From contig NZ_FZNR01000026.1 in assembly GCF_900188005.1 (NCBI RefSeq), positions 56,076 through 120,075 on the forward strand: DNA of 64,000 nt. The letters are read 5' to 3'. The notes under the pieces were generated by a model that was given only the letters and a program-made list of their open reading frames with translations, did not search any database and had not been told where the DNA came from. Numbering within the stretch: the stretch's first letter is position 1; each line of letters begins with the position of its first letter. Source of the stretch: Actinoplanes regularis (lineage in GTDB: Bacteria > Actinomycetota > Actinomycetes > Mycobacteriales > Micromonosporaceae). The position numbers and the translations under genes were made by a program. Below, piece after piece: positions 8,727 through 18,273 of this stretch.

Positions 8727-8862
8727 CTTCCGCGTTCGCCTCTGACCACCAGACCGGTACCTGTCCGGATCGGGAAGCCGACAGCAGACACCCGCACCGA
8801 CCCCGGTTGCGCCAGGATCGGCTCGCGACGCCTTCCGCGGGTTGATCAATCGGGGGTCACCG

Positions 8863-11694
8863 ATGAATGCTGAGGACCGGACCACGAACCGAACGAGGCT
8901 CTGGTCGGAGACCTACCTGGGCGGTTCACCCGAGGCCGAGCGGCGGCTCTTCGAACAATTCGCTGTCAAGATCATGAAGACGCAGCTGAAGAACCGCACG
9001 GCTTCCGGCGGCGGGCCGATCACCGCAGGGTTCCAAGCCAAAGGCATCTTCGGCACGGAAGAAGCGGAGCTGCGGTTCCTCGACCTGCCACCTGACCTGC
9101 GGACCGGCTTCGCCCAACCCGGTGCGATCTACCGCACGGCGGTGCGGTTCAGCAACGCGGAAGGCCGGATCCGCTCCGACCATGAGGCCGACCTGCGTGG
9201 CGCGGCGCTGCGGGTCAGCGTGGCCGCCGACGAGCAGCACGACCTGCTGATGACCAACGCACCGGTGTCGCACGCCCGGGACGCCCGGCAGTTCGCCGAG
9301 GTCGCCGTGGCCACGGCCGGCGGCGGATGGCGGCGATACGCCGGGCTGCTGCGGCTGGTGTTCGTGCTCGGCCCGGGCGAGACGGTCCGCATCGTGCGCA
9401 ACCTGACCGCCGCCCGCAGCCGGATCAGCAGTGTGGCGACCGAGACGTTCTGGAGCCGCATCCCGATCGCCTGGGGCGACGCGATGGCGGTGCAGTACCT
9501 GCTGCGGCCGGCGCCCGGAACACCGGCCGCGGACGCTCCGCCGGCCGGCGATCCCGATTTTCTGGGCCACGAGTTGGTGAGCCGCCTGGCGCGCGGGGAG
9601 GTGAGCTTCGAGCTGTGCGTGCAGCGTTTCCGCGATGTCCGGTCGACGCCGATCGAGGACGCCGCCGTCGACTGGCGCTCGCCCGCTGCCCCGCCCGAGC
9701 CGATCGCGGTGCTGACCATCCGTGCCGGGTCGTCCGACGACCCGGCGGTGCACGCGCTGCGGTTCAACCCGTGGAACACCACCGACGAGTTCCGGCCGCT
9801 CGGCAACCTCAACCGCGTGCGCAAGGCCGCATACGACGCCAGTGCGGAACACCGGGACCGGGAACGCTGGCTCACCGACGTCCCGATCCGCAACCACGTC
9901 GCCGGCGCCGTGCTGCGGGCGATTTTCGGCGCGGTCAACCGGTTCCGGCCGTGGCACCGCCTGCCGACCTCGTTGGCGCTGCTCAACCTGGCCGCTCTGC
10001 GAGAGGTGCTGCGCCGGGACAATCTGATCGACACCGAGGTGCGGGTGGCCCCGCCGCGGGCGCGGCCCACGCCGGTTCGTCCTGCCCGGGACGAGCGTGA
10101 CTTCCGTACCCATGACGGTCGCTCGAACGATCTGTCCGAGCCGGACATGGGTGCCGTGGGCGCGGCCTTTGGCCGCAACGTGCCGGCTGTGCACCGACCC
10201 GATCTGGTCGACGAGCCGAACCCGATCGTGGTCAGCCGCGAACTGCTGCACCGCGCGACGTTCCGTCCGGCGACCTCGCTGAACATCCTGGCCGCCGCCT
10301 GGATCCAGTTCCAGGTGCACGATTGGGTGGTCCACGCCCGGCACCCGCTCGGCGTTGACGACGTCCGGGTGCCGCTGCCGGCGGACATGCCCGGCTGGAT
10401 GAACACGCCGGGCGGCCCCCTCGAGCCGTGGATGCGGATCGGCGGGAACATCAGCCGAGGCACCGGCGCGGACGGGGTCGAGCAGCTGTTCGGCAACGTC
10501 GTATCGCACTGGTGGGACGGCTCCGAGGTGTACGGTTCGGACGCCGCGAAGGCCGCCGAACTGCGGGACGGGGCGAAGCTGCGGATGACCCCGGAGGGTT
10601 ATTTGCCGTTGGACGTCCGCGGCGCCGAGATCACCGGCTTCAACGAGGCCTGGTGGCTCGGGCTCAGCAGCATGCACACCCTGTTCGCCCGGGAGCACAA
10701 CGTGCTCTGCAATGAACTGCGTGGACGCAACCCGGACTGGAGCGACCTGCGGGTCTACGAGACCGCCCGGCTTGTCGTGTCAGCCCTGATCGCCAAGATC
10801 CATACCGTGGAGTGGACGCCGGCCATCCTGAACACCGAGGTGCTGCGCCGGGGGATGAACGTCAACTGGTACGGCGTTCCGGCCAACGACCTGCTCAGCC
10901 GGATCGGACTCTGGCTCACCGACGCGAACGCGCTGCACGGCATACCGAAGACGACACCCGACCACCATGGCACACCGTTCTCGCTCACTGAGGACTTCGT
11001 CACCGTCTACCGCATGCACCCGCTCATCCCGGACGACTACGCGTTCCACGACGCGGCCACCGGCCGCCTTCTTCGCGACGCCGCCTTCCCGCAGTTGCGC
11101 GGCGACCTGGCCGACGACGTGCTGCGCGAGCTTGGGCTGACCAACGTGCTCTACTCGTTCGGCACCGCCCATCCCGGCGCCATCACGCTGCACAACTACC
11201 CGAAGGCGCTGCTCGAACTGGAGCGCGAGGGCGAGTTGATCGACCTGTCCGTGGTCGACCTGGTGCGCACCCGCCGCCGCGGCGTTCCTCGCTACAACGA
11301 CTTCCGCGCTGCGCTGCACCTGCCCCGCATCAAGCGGTGGGAGGACCTGAGCACCGACCCGGAGACGGTACGACGGCTGCGCGCCGTCTACCGCGGCATC
11401 GACGAAGTGGACACGATGGTCGGGCTGTTCGCCGAGACACCGCCGGACGGTTTCGGCTTCTCCGACACCGCGTTCCGGGTCTTCATCCTGATGGCGTCAC
11501 GCCGCCTGCAGAGCGACCGGTTCCTCACCGCCGACTACCGACCGGAGATCTACACCCAGTTCGGCCTGGACTGGATCGCCGCGACCTCGATGACCAGTCT
11601 GATCCACCGGCACTGCCCTGACCTGACCGCGACCCTGCCCACCGATGCGAACGCGTTCGCACCCTGGTCCGGTCCGACCACAGCCGACCAGTGA
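8863..11694 (+). CDS. catalase-like / COX-type haem dioxygenase fusion protein
   Basis: A 943-residue two-domain haem protein. Residues about 25-390 match the catalase-related fold (AIYRTAVRFSNAEG, DLRGAALRVS, LRFNPWNTTDEFRPLGNLNR and the following R..AAY axial-Tyr segment). At the usual distal His of this fold the sequence reads FQAKG, with Gln58 in its place. Residues about 410-940 are an animal-peroxidase/alpha-dioxygenase/cyclooxygenase-type domain: distal His486 in FQVHDW, and Tyr716 with His719 in VYRMHPLIPD, the spacing of the catalytic Tyr and proximal His of cyclooxygenase. A fatty-acid dioxygenase plus hydroperoxide-processing activity in one chain is inferred. ATG at 8863 is chosen over the upstream TTG because GGGGG lies at 8851-8855. 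Monocistronic. Confidence 0.85.
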   Translation: MNAEDRTTNRTRLWSETYLGGSPEAERRLFEQFAVKIMKTQLKNRTASGGGPITAGFQAKGIFGTEEAELRFLDLPPDLRTGFAQPGAIYRTAVRFSNAEGRIRSDHEADLRGAALRVSVAADEQHDLLMTNAPVSHARDARQFAEVAVATAGGGWRRYAGLLRLVFVLGPGETVRIVRNLTAARSRISSVATETFWSRIPIAWGDAMAVQYLLRPAPGTPAADAPPAGDPDFLGHELVSRLARGEVSFELCVQRFRDVRSTPIEDAAVDWRSPAAPPEPIAVLTIRAGSSDDPAVHALRFNPWNTTDEFRPLGNLNRVRKAAYDASAEHRDRERWLTDVPIRNHVAGAVLRAIFGAVNRFRPWHRLPTSLALLNLAALREVLRRDNLIDTEVRVAPPRARPTPVRPARDERDFRTHDGRSNDLSEPDMGAVGAAFGRNVPAVHRPDLVDEPNPIVVSRELLHRATFRPATSLNILAAAWIQFQVHDWVVHARHPLGVDDVRVPLPADMPGWMNTPGGPLEPWMRIGGNISRGTGADGVEQLFGNVVSHWWDGSEVYGSDAAKAAELRDGAKLRMTPEGYLPLDVRGAEITGFNEAWWLGLSSMHTLFAREHNVLCNELRGRNPDWSDLRVYETARLVVSALIAKIHTVEWTPAILNTEVLRRGMNVNWYGVPANDLLSRIGLWLTDANALHGIPKTTPDHHGTPFSLTEDFVTVYRMHPLIPDDYAFHDAATGRLLRDAAFPQLRGDLADDVLRELGLTNVLYSFGTAHPGAITLHNYPKALLELEREGELIDLSVVDLVRTRRRGVPRYNDFRAALHLPRIKRWEDLSTDPETVRRLRAVYRGIDEVDTMVGLFAETPPDGFGFSDTAFRVFILMASRRLQSDRFLTADYRPEIYTQFGLDWIAATSMTSLIHRHCPDLTATLPTDANAFAPWSGPTTADQ

Positions 11695-11709
11695 CCGGAG
11701 GGCCGAACG

Positions 11710-11737
11710 GGGCCGCGTCCGGCCATGGACGCGGCCC
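11710..11737. terminator. bidirectional hairpin terminator
   Basis: Perfect 11-bp arms GGGCCGCGTCC (11710-11720) and GGACGCGGCCC (11727-11737) with a six-base loop, between the convergent haem-protein and M20 peptidase genes. Confidence 0.8.
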
Positions 11738-11760
11738 TGTTGGTTCCGCCGGCTAGCCTC

Positions 11761-13098
11761 CTACCTGCGGTACCGCTGGAGGAAGAGGGCCTCGGCGAGC
11801 GCCAGGTCGGCGATCTCGGACGGAGCGACACTCTCGTTCGGCGCGTGGATCAGCGCCTGCGGCTCCTCCACCCCCATCAGGACGATCTCCGCGTCCGGGT
11901 ACGTGTCCGCGAAGACGTTGCACAGCGGGATCGACCCGCCCTGACCCAGCGTCGTCATCTCCCGCCCGTACGCGGTCCGCATCGCCGACGCCAGCGCCTC
12001 GTACGCCGGCCCGCCGGTCCGCGCCTCGAACGGCTGCCCGAGCGCCTCCGGAGTCACCGACACCCGCACACCCCACGGCGCCGCCGCGTGCAACTGGGCG
12101 ATCAGCGCGTCCTGTGCCTTCACCGCGTCGGTCCCCGGCGGCACCCGCAGGTTGAGCCGGGCCCGGGCGAGCGGCTGGATCGCCGCGGCCGAGCCGACCA
12201 CCGGCGGGCAGTCGATGCCGAGGACCGTGACCGCCGGCCGCGCCCAGATCATGTCCGACACCGTGCCGTCACCGAGCAGCCGGGCCTCGTCGATCAGGCC
12301 CGCGTCGGCACGGAACTGGATGGGCGGATACGGCGCCCCCAGCCAGGTCTGCTCGTTCTCCAGCCCGGCGATCGTGGTGTTCCCGGCCCGGTCCCGCAGC
12401 GTCGACAGGATCTGGATCAGGGCGGCGAGGGCGTCCGGTGCGGCACCCCCGAACATCCCGGAGTGCAGCTCGCCGCCGAGCGACTGCACCTCGACCACCA
12501 CGTTCACCAGGCCGCGCAGGGTCACCGTCGCCGCGGGCAGGCCGACCGCCGCGTTCCCCGTGTCGCAGACCAGGATCGCGTCCGCGCGCAGCAGGTCCGG
12601 GTTGCGGGTCACGAAGTCCTCGAGGCCGCCCGTGCCCTGCTCCTCGGAGCCCTCGACGATCAACTTCAGATTGACCGGTACGTCCGGACCCAGCGCCCGT
12701 AGCGCCGTCAGATGCATCACGATGTTGCCCTTGCAGTCCGCCGCCCCACGGCCGTACCAGCGCCCGTTGACCGTGGTGAGCTCGAACGGCGGCGTCCGCC
12801 AGGCCTTCTCGTCGAGCGGCGGCTGTACGTCGTAGTGTGCGTACAGCAGGACCGTCGGCGCGCTCGGGTCGGTCCCCGGGCGTACGCCGAAGACCGCCTT
12901 GCTTCCGTCGGACGTCTCGTGCAGGCCCAGGCCGGTGAAACCGACCTGGGCGAAGTTGTCCACGACCCAGTTCGCCGCGCGCTCGCACTCGGCGGGCGGG
13001 AACTGGCGTGGGTCGGCGACGGAGCGGATCGCCACCAGGTCGGCCAGGTCGGCCCGCGCCCGTGGCATCAGCTCGTCGATGTGTTCCCGCAGCTCCAT
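11761..13098 (-). CDS. M20-family dipeptidase
   Basis: A 445-residue di-zinc peptidase. Visible metal-site motifs are LLYAHYDVQPP (His and Asp), GRGAADCKG, the catalytic EGSEEQGTGG, CDTGN and the C-terminal HAPNESV. The family hydrolyses dipeptides or N-substituted amino acids in the cytoplasm. It is the last gene of a four-gene minus-strand operon with an anchored protein, an APC permease and a DUF2231 protein. This suggests uptake of a small amide or peptide followed by hydrolysis. Confidence 0.9.
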   Translation of the reverse strand: MELREHIDELMPRARADLADLVAIRSVADPRQFPPAECERAANWVVDNFAQVGFTGLGLHETSDGSKAVFGVRPGTDPSAPTVLLYAHYDVQPPLDEKAWRTPPFELTTVNGRWYGRGAADCKGNIVMHLTALRALGPDVPVNLKLIVEGSEEQGTGGLEDFVTRNPDLLRADAILVCDTGNAAVGLPAATVTLRGLVNVVVEVQSLGGELHSGMFGGAAPDALAALIQILSTLRDRAGNTTIAGLENEQTWLGAPYPPIQFRADAGLIDEARLLGDGTVSDMIWARPAVTVLGIDCPPVVGSAAAIQPLARARLNLRVPPGTDAVKAQDALIAQLHAAAPWGVRVSVTPEALGQPFEARTGGPAYEALASAMRTAYGREMTTLGQGGSIPLCNVFADTYPDAEIVLMGVEEPQALIHAPNESVAPSEIADLALAEALFLQRYRR

Positions 13099-13099
13099 G

Positions 13100-13504
13100 T
13101 CAGGCGTCCTTCAGATCGTCGATCACGTCCTGGAAGGCGTCCACGTACTGCGGGCAGTACACCTTCATGATCAGGAGCTGGCCCTGGAGCAGCTTGTTGT
13201 CGACCAGAACCGGTCGCTGGCCGGGGCCGGCCGCACCGTTGGTGAGCATCCCGTAGAGGGTGCTGCGGCGCAGCGCGTCGCCCGGGTCGTAGCAGATCGC
13301 CCCGCCGTCGTCGCCGAGGACGCGGACGATCCGGTCGGTGGGCGGCACCCGCAGCCCGGCGGTCGCCAGCGCGGTCTGCAGCTGCTGCGCCTTCGCGGTG
13401 GCCTCCGCGGTCTCCTTCTTCCCGTGGTAACTGACCAGGGCCAGGCCCCCGAGCAGCAGGAAGACCACACCGAGGACCAGGTAGAGAACTCGATGCTCCT
13501 TCAC
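13100..13504 (-). CDS. membrane-anchored protein of unknown function
   Basis: A 134-residue protein with one N-terminal helix (LYLVLGVVFLLLGGLALV) and a hydrophilic domain that would face outside, containing two cysteines (AICYDPGDAL and MKVYCPQYVD). Its start overlaps the permease stop in an ATGA and its stop lies one base before the M20 start, so it is tightly built into the operon. It could be a small accessory subunit of the permease. No family recognised. Confidence 0.7.
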   Translation of the reverse strand: MKEHRVLYLVLGVVFLLLGGLALVSYHGKKETAEATAKAQQLQTALATAGLRVPPTDRIVRVLGDDGGAICYDPGDALRRSTLYGMLTNGAAGPGQRPVLVDNKLLQGQLLIMKVYCPQYVDAFQDVIDDLKDA

Positions 13505-14946
13505 GCCGTCACCTCCTCCTGCGTCTGCGTCTTCCAGCTCGGCTTACGGAACCGGTAGAACAGGTACGGCACGAGCAGGCCGAGTCCGAGCGCCCCACCG
13601 GCCACGATCGCGAGGTAGACCCCCGTGCTGCCCCCGCCGAACTGCGACGACGGTACGAAGCCGATCAGCAGTGCGGCCAGCGACGCCGCGAATCCGACCC
13701 CGCAGAGTCCGGTCAGCATCGGCGCCTTGTAGCCACGCGGGTGGTCGGGCTGGTTGCGGCGCAGGCGCACCGCGGCCACGAACATCAGCAGGTACATGAT
13801 CAGGTACACCTGCGTGGTGATCACCGAGAAGATCCAGTACACACTGGACACGTCCGGGATGAGCGCGTACGCCAGCGCGATCACCGTCGTCACCAGACCC
13901 TGCGTGACCAGGATGTTCTGCTGCACGCCCTGCTTGTTGAGCTTCTGCAGGAACGGCGGCAGGTAACCCTCCTTGCGGGAGATCAGCAGCAGCCCGCGGG
14001 ACGGTCCGGCCAGCCAGGTGAGCATGCCGCCCAGCGACGCGGCGACCAGCATGACCCCGAGGATCGGGGTGAGCCACTGCGAGTCGAACGCGGCGAACAC
14101 CGCGTCGAACGCCTGCATCACGCCGGCGGTCAGGGACAACTCCTCGGCCGGCACGATCCAGCTGATGGCCAGCGCCGGCAGGATGAAGATGAGCAGGACC
14201 AGGCCCATGGCCAGGAACATCGCCCTGGGGAACTCCTTGCCCGGCTTGCGCAGCGAGGAGACGTGCACGGCGTTCATCTCCATGCCGGAGTACGACAGGA
14301 AGTTGTTGACGATCAGCACCAGGCTGGAGAGCCCGGCCCAGGTCGGCAGCAGGTGGTCGGCGGTCATCGGCGCGGCTGACTCGTTGCCCTGTCCCAGGAA
14401 CGCGATGCCCAGGATCACCAGCAGCGCTCCCGGGATCAGCGTGCCGATGATCAGGCCACCGCTGGCCAGCCCGGCCACGCCCTTGGTGCCGCGGGACGAC
14501 ACCCAGACGCCGGCCCAGTAACAGACCATGATCACAATGGCGGTCCAGACGCCGCTCGACGCCAGGTCCGGGTTGATCACGTAGGCCAGGGTGCTCGCCA
14601 CGAAACCGAGCAGGCTGGGGTAGTAGAAGATGGTCATCGCGAACTGGCACCAGACCGCGAGGAAGCCCATCGGCTTCGACAGGCCCTGGCTGACCCAGTT
14701 GTAGACGCCGCCGTTCCAGCCGGAGGCGAGCTCCGCCGAGACCAGCGCGGTCGGCAGCAGGAACACGATGGCCGGCACGATGTAGAGGAAGATGCTGGCG
14801 AGGCCGTAGACGGCCATGGTGGGCGACGGGCGGAGGCTGGCCACCGAGCTGGTGGTCATCAACGCGAGCGCCACCCAGGAGATGTAGGACACCGCACGTG
14901 CGGTCTTCGGTCGCGAGGTCGCCTGGTCTTCCGCCTCAGCGCTCAC
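13501..14946 (-). CDS. APC-superfamily amino acid permease
   Basis: A 481-residue transporter with 12 helices. The N-terminal ASGWNGGVYNWV is the unwound substrate-binding segment of helix 1/2 in glutamate:GABA-antiporter-like members, and WCQFAMTIFYYPSLLGF follows. It should move amino acids or amines across the cytoplasmic membrane. Coupled by ATGA overlaps to both the upstream DUF2231 gene and the downstream anchored protein. Specificity cannot be read from the sequence; the link with an M20 dipeptidase suggests a small peptide or acylated amino acid. Confidence 0.88.
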   Translation of the reverse strand: MSAEAEDQATSRPKTARAVSYISWVALALMTTSSVASLRPSPTMAVYGLASIFLYIVPAIVFLLPTALVSAELASGWNGGVYNWVSQGLSKPMGFLAVWCQFAMTIFYYPSLLGFVASTLAYVINPDLASSGVWTAIVIMVCYWAGVWVSSRGTKGVAGLASGGLIIGTLIPGALLVILGIAFLGQGNESAAPMTADHLLPTWAGLSSLVLIVNNFLSYSGMEMNAVHVSSLRKPGKEFPRAMFLAMGLVLLIFILPALAISWIVPAEELSLTAGVMQAFDAVFAAFDSQWLTPILGVMLVAASLGGMLTWLAGPSRGLLLISRKEGYLPPFLQKLNKQGVQQNILVTQGLVTTVIALAYALIPDVSSVYWIFSVITTQVYLIMYLLMFVAAVRLRRNQPDHPRGYKAPMLTGLCGVGFAASLAALLIGFVPSSQFGGGSTGVYLAIVAGGALGLGLLVPYLFYRFRKPSWKTQTQEEVTA

Positions 14947-15383
14947 GCCGCCTCCCTTCGGGTAGTGGAGAGTCCGGCGGAATCATCGGCGGCCCTGGAT
15001 ATCGGTCGTCTCATCCCTGGTGAATGGTTCGGTTCCAGACGACCGCCGAACCAGGAGGCGGCGAACGCCGCCGCGAATCCGAGCAGCTCCAGCAGCAGGA
15101 TTCCGGTGTCGGCGGTGCGGTCACCGGTGCGCACCCGGATCAGGGCGAGGGTCGCGAAGTAGAAGAGCACCCCCAGGTCGAGCAGCAGGATCGCCACCCG
15201 TGGCCGGCCGACCAGCGCGCCGAAGATCCCGCCGGCCAGTCCGGCCACGACGTTCCAGTAGGCGAGGGTGCCGATGATGGCGGGGGCGCCGAGAAGCGTT
15301 GCCAGGTCCAGGATGATCGCCACGGCGAAGAGGCCGAGCGGGAACATCAGCAACAGCGGTTGCACCGGGTTGCGGCTCTGCAT
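14943..15383 (-). CDS. DUF2231 domain membrane protein
   Basis: A 146-residue protein with four helices. The opening NPVQPLLLMFPLGLFAVAI fits the DUF2231 pattern, in which a short PxxxxFPxG(L/V) stretch starts helix 1. First gene of the amino-acid permease operon. Its start lies 36 bases downstream (minus strand) of a palindrome at 15419-15437 that may be its operator. The C-terminal 35 residues are hydrophilic and cytoplasmic. Function unknown. Confidence 0.72.
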   Translation of the reverse strand: MQSRNPVQPLLLMFPLGLFAVAIILDLATLLGAPAIIGTLAYWNVVAGLAGGIFGALVGRPRVAILLLDLGVLFYFATLALIRVRTGDRTADTGILLLELLGFAAAFAASWFGGRLEPNHSPGMRRPISRAADDSAGLSTTRREAA

Positions 15384-15418
15384 GCTTTCCGAGGGTGGAT
15401 TCTTTCAAGATCAAGAGC

Positions 15419-15437
15419 TTCATCCCGTACGGATGAA
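15419..15437 (-). promoter_or_regulatory. candidate operator before the permease operon
   Basis: A perfect inverted repeat with 7-bp arms TTCATCC/GGATGAA and spacer CGTAC in the 65-bp gap between the ThrE-like gene and the DUF2231 gene. It sits 36 bases upstream of the DUF2231 start, fitting an operator or a regulator half-site pair. The regulator is not identifiable here. Confidence 0.4.
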
Positions 15438-15448
15438 AGGCTCCGTCG

Positions 15449-16657
15449 TCATCGGACGGCGGCCCGGAACAGCGGGTGCCCACAGAGCACGCCGAGTGCG
15501 ATCGAGATCATCGAGGCGGCCGCGCCGATCAGGTCCTCCGCGCCGCGGACGGTGTCCTGGCCGAGATACTCGGTCATCCCGATCAGGGTCAGCGCGCCCG
15601 GCACCAGCAGCCAGAACCCGGGCAGGAAGGAGACCAGCGCGGGCGGACCGCCCGGGACCCGCTCGACGGCGTACGCCACCAGGGTCAGCACCAGCGCGCC
15701 GACGAACCCGCTCAGGTATCCGCCGAGGACGAGATCGCCGAGGTACTGGCCGAGCCACCCGGCGTAGAGGACCAGCGTCAGCCAGCCGAACGAGCGCCGC
15801 GGGCCGGCGTGCAGCAGATAGTTGCCGATCGCCACGACCAGCGGGCCGAGCCAGGGAGCCCACCAGCCGATCGTGTTCGGGACGTCCTCCGGGGCGATCG
15901 GCGCCGGCACGCCGACGACGTGGGCGGCGCCGATGATGCCGAACGCGAGCAGCAGCAGTTGCAGGGTGCCGGCGACCAGCCGGCTCGAGCCGGTGATCAT
16001 CTCGTACGCGGAGAGTTCGACGACCCCCATGGTCAGCATCGCGCCCGGCAGGAACGTCACCAGCGGGGCGACCATGGCCCGCAGGTCGGCGTCCGCCCAG
16101 CCGCCGCCGGCCAGCAGGAACGTCACCGCGGAGACGGTGAACGCGGCGATCACCGGCATGATCATCTGAGCGCTGGCCCACCGCGCGCCGACCAGCCGGA
16201 GCATCCCGATCACCACGCCGAAGAGCACCGCCAGGAGGATGTCCGCCCAGGTCGGCGCGAGGATCAGGCAGATCCCGCCGATCAGCACGGCATGCCCGGC
16301 GGTACGCGTCAACGCGCCGAAGCGGGGCGGCATGCGCACCGCGGCGAGCACCCGTTCACTGCCCTCGGCCGGGGTCGGCTCGCCCCGCTCGGCGGCGCGC
16401 AGCACGTCGTACACCAATGCGGTCTGATCCAACCGCAACCCACCACGCAGCTGTCTCGTCGGTTCCAGCGTCGCCGGCTCCCCGGGCTCCAGCGCCACCA
16501 CCAGGTAGGTCGGCAGCACGCTGACCCGCGCGTTCGGCGAACCGTACGCGCTCGCCACCTTCAACAGGTGCTCTTCGATCTGATTGACGGCCTCCCCGGC
16601 GGCGGTCAGCGCGCTGCCCAGGTAGAGCAGGAACTGTCGCAGCTCTCGCTCGTCCAT
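15449..16657 (-). CDS. ThrE-like threonine/serine exporter
   Basis: A 402-residue protein. Residues 1-110 form the hydrophilic ThrE N-terminal domain (LLYLGSALTAAGEAVNQIEE is the conserved start), followed by ten membrane helices in the two usual halves (DUF1212 and DUF3815-like). The family exports threonine and serine. ATG at 16657 is used; a TTG three codons upstream is possible, and neither has a clear ribosome site, so the mRNA may be leaderless. It is 65 bases upstream of the permease operon and in the same direction. Confidence 0.87.
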   Translation of the reverse strand: MDERELRQFLLYLGSALTAAGEAVNQIEEHLLKVASAYGSPNARVSVLPTYLVVALEPGEPATLEPTRQLRGGLRLDQTALVYDVLRAAERGEPTPAEGSERVLAAVRMPPRFGALTRTAGHAVLIGGICLILAPTWADILLAVLFGVVIGMLRLVGARWASAQMIMPVIAAFTVSAVTFLLAGGGWADADLRAMVAPLVTFLPGAMLTMGVVELSAYEMITGSSRLVAGTLQLLLLAFGIIGAAHVVGVPAPIAPEDVPNTIGWWAPWLGPLVVAIGNYLLHAGPRRSFGWLTLVLYAGWLGQYLGDLVLGGYLSGFVGALVLTLVAYAVERVPGGPPALVSFLPGFWLLVPGALTLIGMTEYLGQDTVRGAEDLIGAAASMISIALGVLCGHPLFRAAVR

Positions 16658-16767
16658 GCCGAGCAAGGTAGGCGGAACCGGCGGCCCGGCGATTCATCCG
16701 GCGCGAGCGATGCCCTGGATCGCGGGCTTCGGGAGGCTGGCCGCAGCAGACCGGAAAGGAGCGGGCC

Positions 16768-18273
16768 ATGGCGTCGTCGACCGACTCACCGTCGCAGGTC
16801 AATCGTGCGGCAGGACTCGGCGTTCTGCTCGCGGCCTGCGTGTCCGCGCTGGTGGTGAACGCCAACACGTCCGCGGTGACGATCCTGCTGCCGGCGATCA
16901 GCCAGGACCTCGGCGCCTCGATCGACACGCTGCAATGGGCGGTGACCGGGTACATGCTGGTCGGCGCCGCGGTGATCGTCACGTCCGGCGCGCTCGGCGA
17001 CGTCTTCGGCCGCCGCCGGATCTTCCTGGGCGGGCTGGTGCTCTTCGTGCTCTCCTGCGCGCTGATCGCGCTCTCCTCGGCGGCCGGCGGGGTGATCGCG
17101 GGGCGGATGATCCAGGGCGCGGCCGGCTCCACCATCCTGGCCTGCGGGATGAGCCTGCTCTCGGTGGACTCCGCCGGAACCGGGCAGATGCGGGCGATCA
17201 CGCTCTGGGGCGCGGCGTCGGCGATCGGCGCGGCGGCCGGGCCGCTGATCGGTGGGGTGCTGGTCGGCTCCACCGGCTGGCAGGGCCTGTTCTGGATCGA
17301 CGCCGCGATCGCCGCGGCCTGCGTACCCCTGACGTATTTCACGGTCAAGGAGTCGCGCGACCCGGACCGGCCCCGCGAGATCGACCTGCTCGGCACCGTG
17401 CTGGTCGCGGTCGCGCTGGTCCCGCTGGTGCTCGCGCTCAGCAAGAGCGGGACCTGGGGCTGGATCTCCGTGCCGACCATCGCCTGCCTGGTCGTCGCCG
17501 TGCTGGGCGGCTTCGGATTCGTGCTCGCCGAGCGGCGTGCCAAGGCGCCGCTGGTCGACCTCGCGCTGCTGCGCAACCGGGTGCTGGTCGGCTCGACGTG
17601 CGCGATCCTGCTGGTGGCCGGCGTGATCAACGCGCTGATGTATCTGCTCAGCCTCTACTTCCAGGACCCCGCCGGGTTCGGGATGACCGCCCTGGAGGCC
17701 GGCCTGGCCACCCTGCCGGCGGCCGCCGCGATGATCGCGATCACCCCGCTGATCACCCCGGTCGCGGTCAAGATCGGGCCACGGTACGCCGTAGCGATCG
17801 GATTCGGTCTCTCCGCCGCCGGCTGCGCGGCCCTGGTGTTCGTCGGCCCGTCCTGGTCCTACGGCGCCTTCGTCCTGCCCCTGATCGTGCTGTCGATCGG
17901 GCTCGGGCTGGCCAACGGCCCTGCGTCGTCGGCCTCCACCTCGGCTGTCGACGCCGATCAGGTCGGCCAGGCCTCCGGGATCTCCAACATGGCCCGCTAC
18001 GTGGGTGGATCACTCGCGGTCGCGGCCGCCGCCACCGTCTCCACCGCGGTCTCCGACGGCCGGACCGCGGCCGGCGAACCCGCCGCCGACGCGCTCGCGG
18101 CCGGGCTGGCCGGTGCGGCGCTGCTGCTGGCGCTGATGTCCGCCGGTGGTGTCGCCCTGGTACTGCTGCTGCGGCGGCACCGGGCCGAGCCGGTCACCTC
18201 CGTGCACCTGGCGGCGGCCGCCGCGGCCACCAGCCACACGATCCCGACCCGGCCCCTCGGAGGTGCTCGATGA
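16768..18273 (+). CDS. MFS exporter, 14-helix DHA2 family
   Basis: A 501-residue transporter of the DHA2 drug:proton antiporter family, with the loop motif GALGDVFGRRRIFLGG and motif C LWGAASAIGAAAGPLIGGVL. The ATG at 16768 follows GGAAAGGAG. Divergent from the ThrE-like exporter with about 110 bases between. Its TGA overlaps the ATG of the M24 peptidase gene, which suggests the exported compound and the peptidase substrate may be related. Confidence 0.9.
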   Translation: MASSTDSPSQVNRAAGLGVLLAACVSALVVNANTSAVTILLPAISQDLGASIDTLQWAVTGYMLVGAAVIVTSGALGDVFGRRRIFLGGLVLFVLSCALIALSSAAGGVIAGRMIQGAAGSTILACGMSLLSVDSAGTGQMRAITLWGAASAIGAAAGPLIGGVLVGSTGWQGLFWIDAAIAAACVPLTYFTVKESRDPDRPREIDLLGTVLVAVALVPLVLALSKSGTWGWISVPTIACLVVAVLGGFGFVLAERRAKAPLVDLALLRNRVLVGSTCAILLVAGVINALMYLLSLYFQDPAGFGMTALEAGLATLPAAAAMIAITPLITPVAVKIGPRYAVAIGFGLSAAGCAALVFVGPSWSYGAFVLPLIVLSIGLGLANGPASSASTSAVDADQVGQASGISNMARYVGGSLAVAAAATVSTAVSDGRTAAGEPAADALAAGLAGAALLLALMSAGGVALVLLLRRHRAEPVTSVHLAAAAAATSHTIPTRPLGGAR

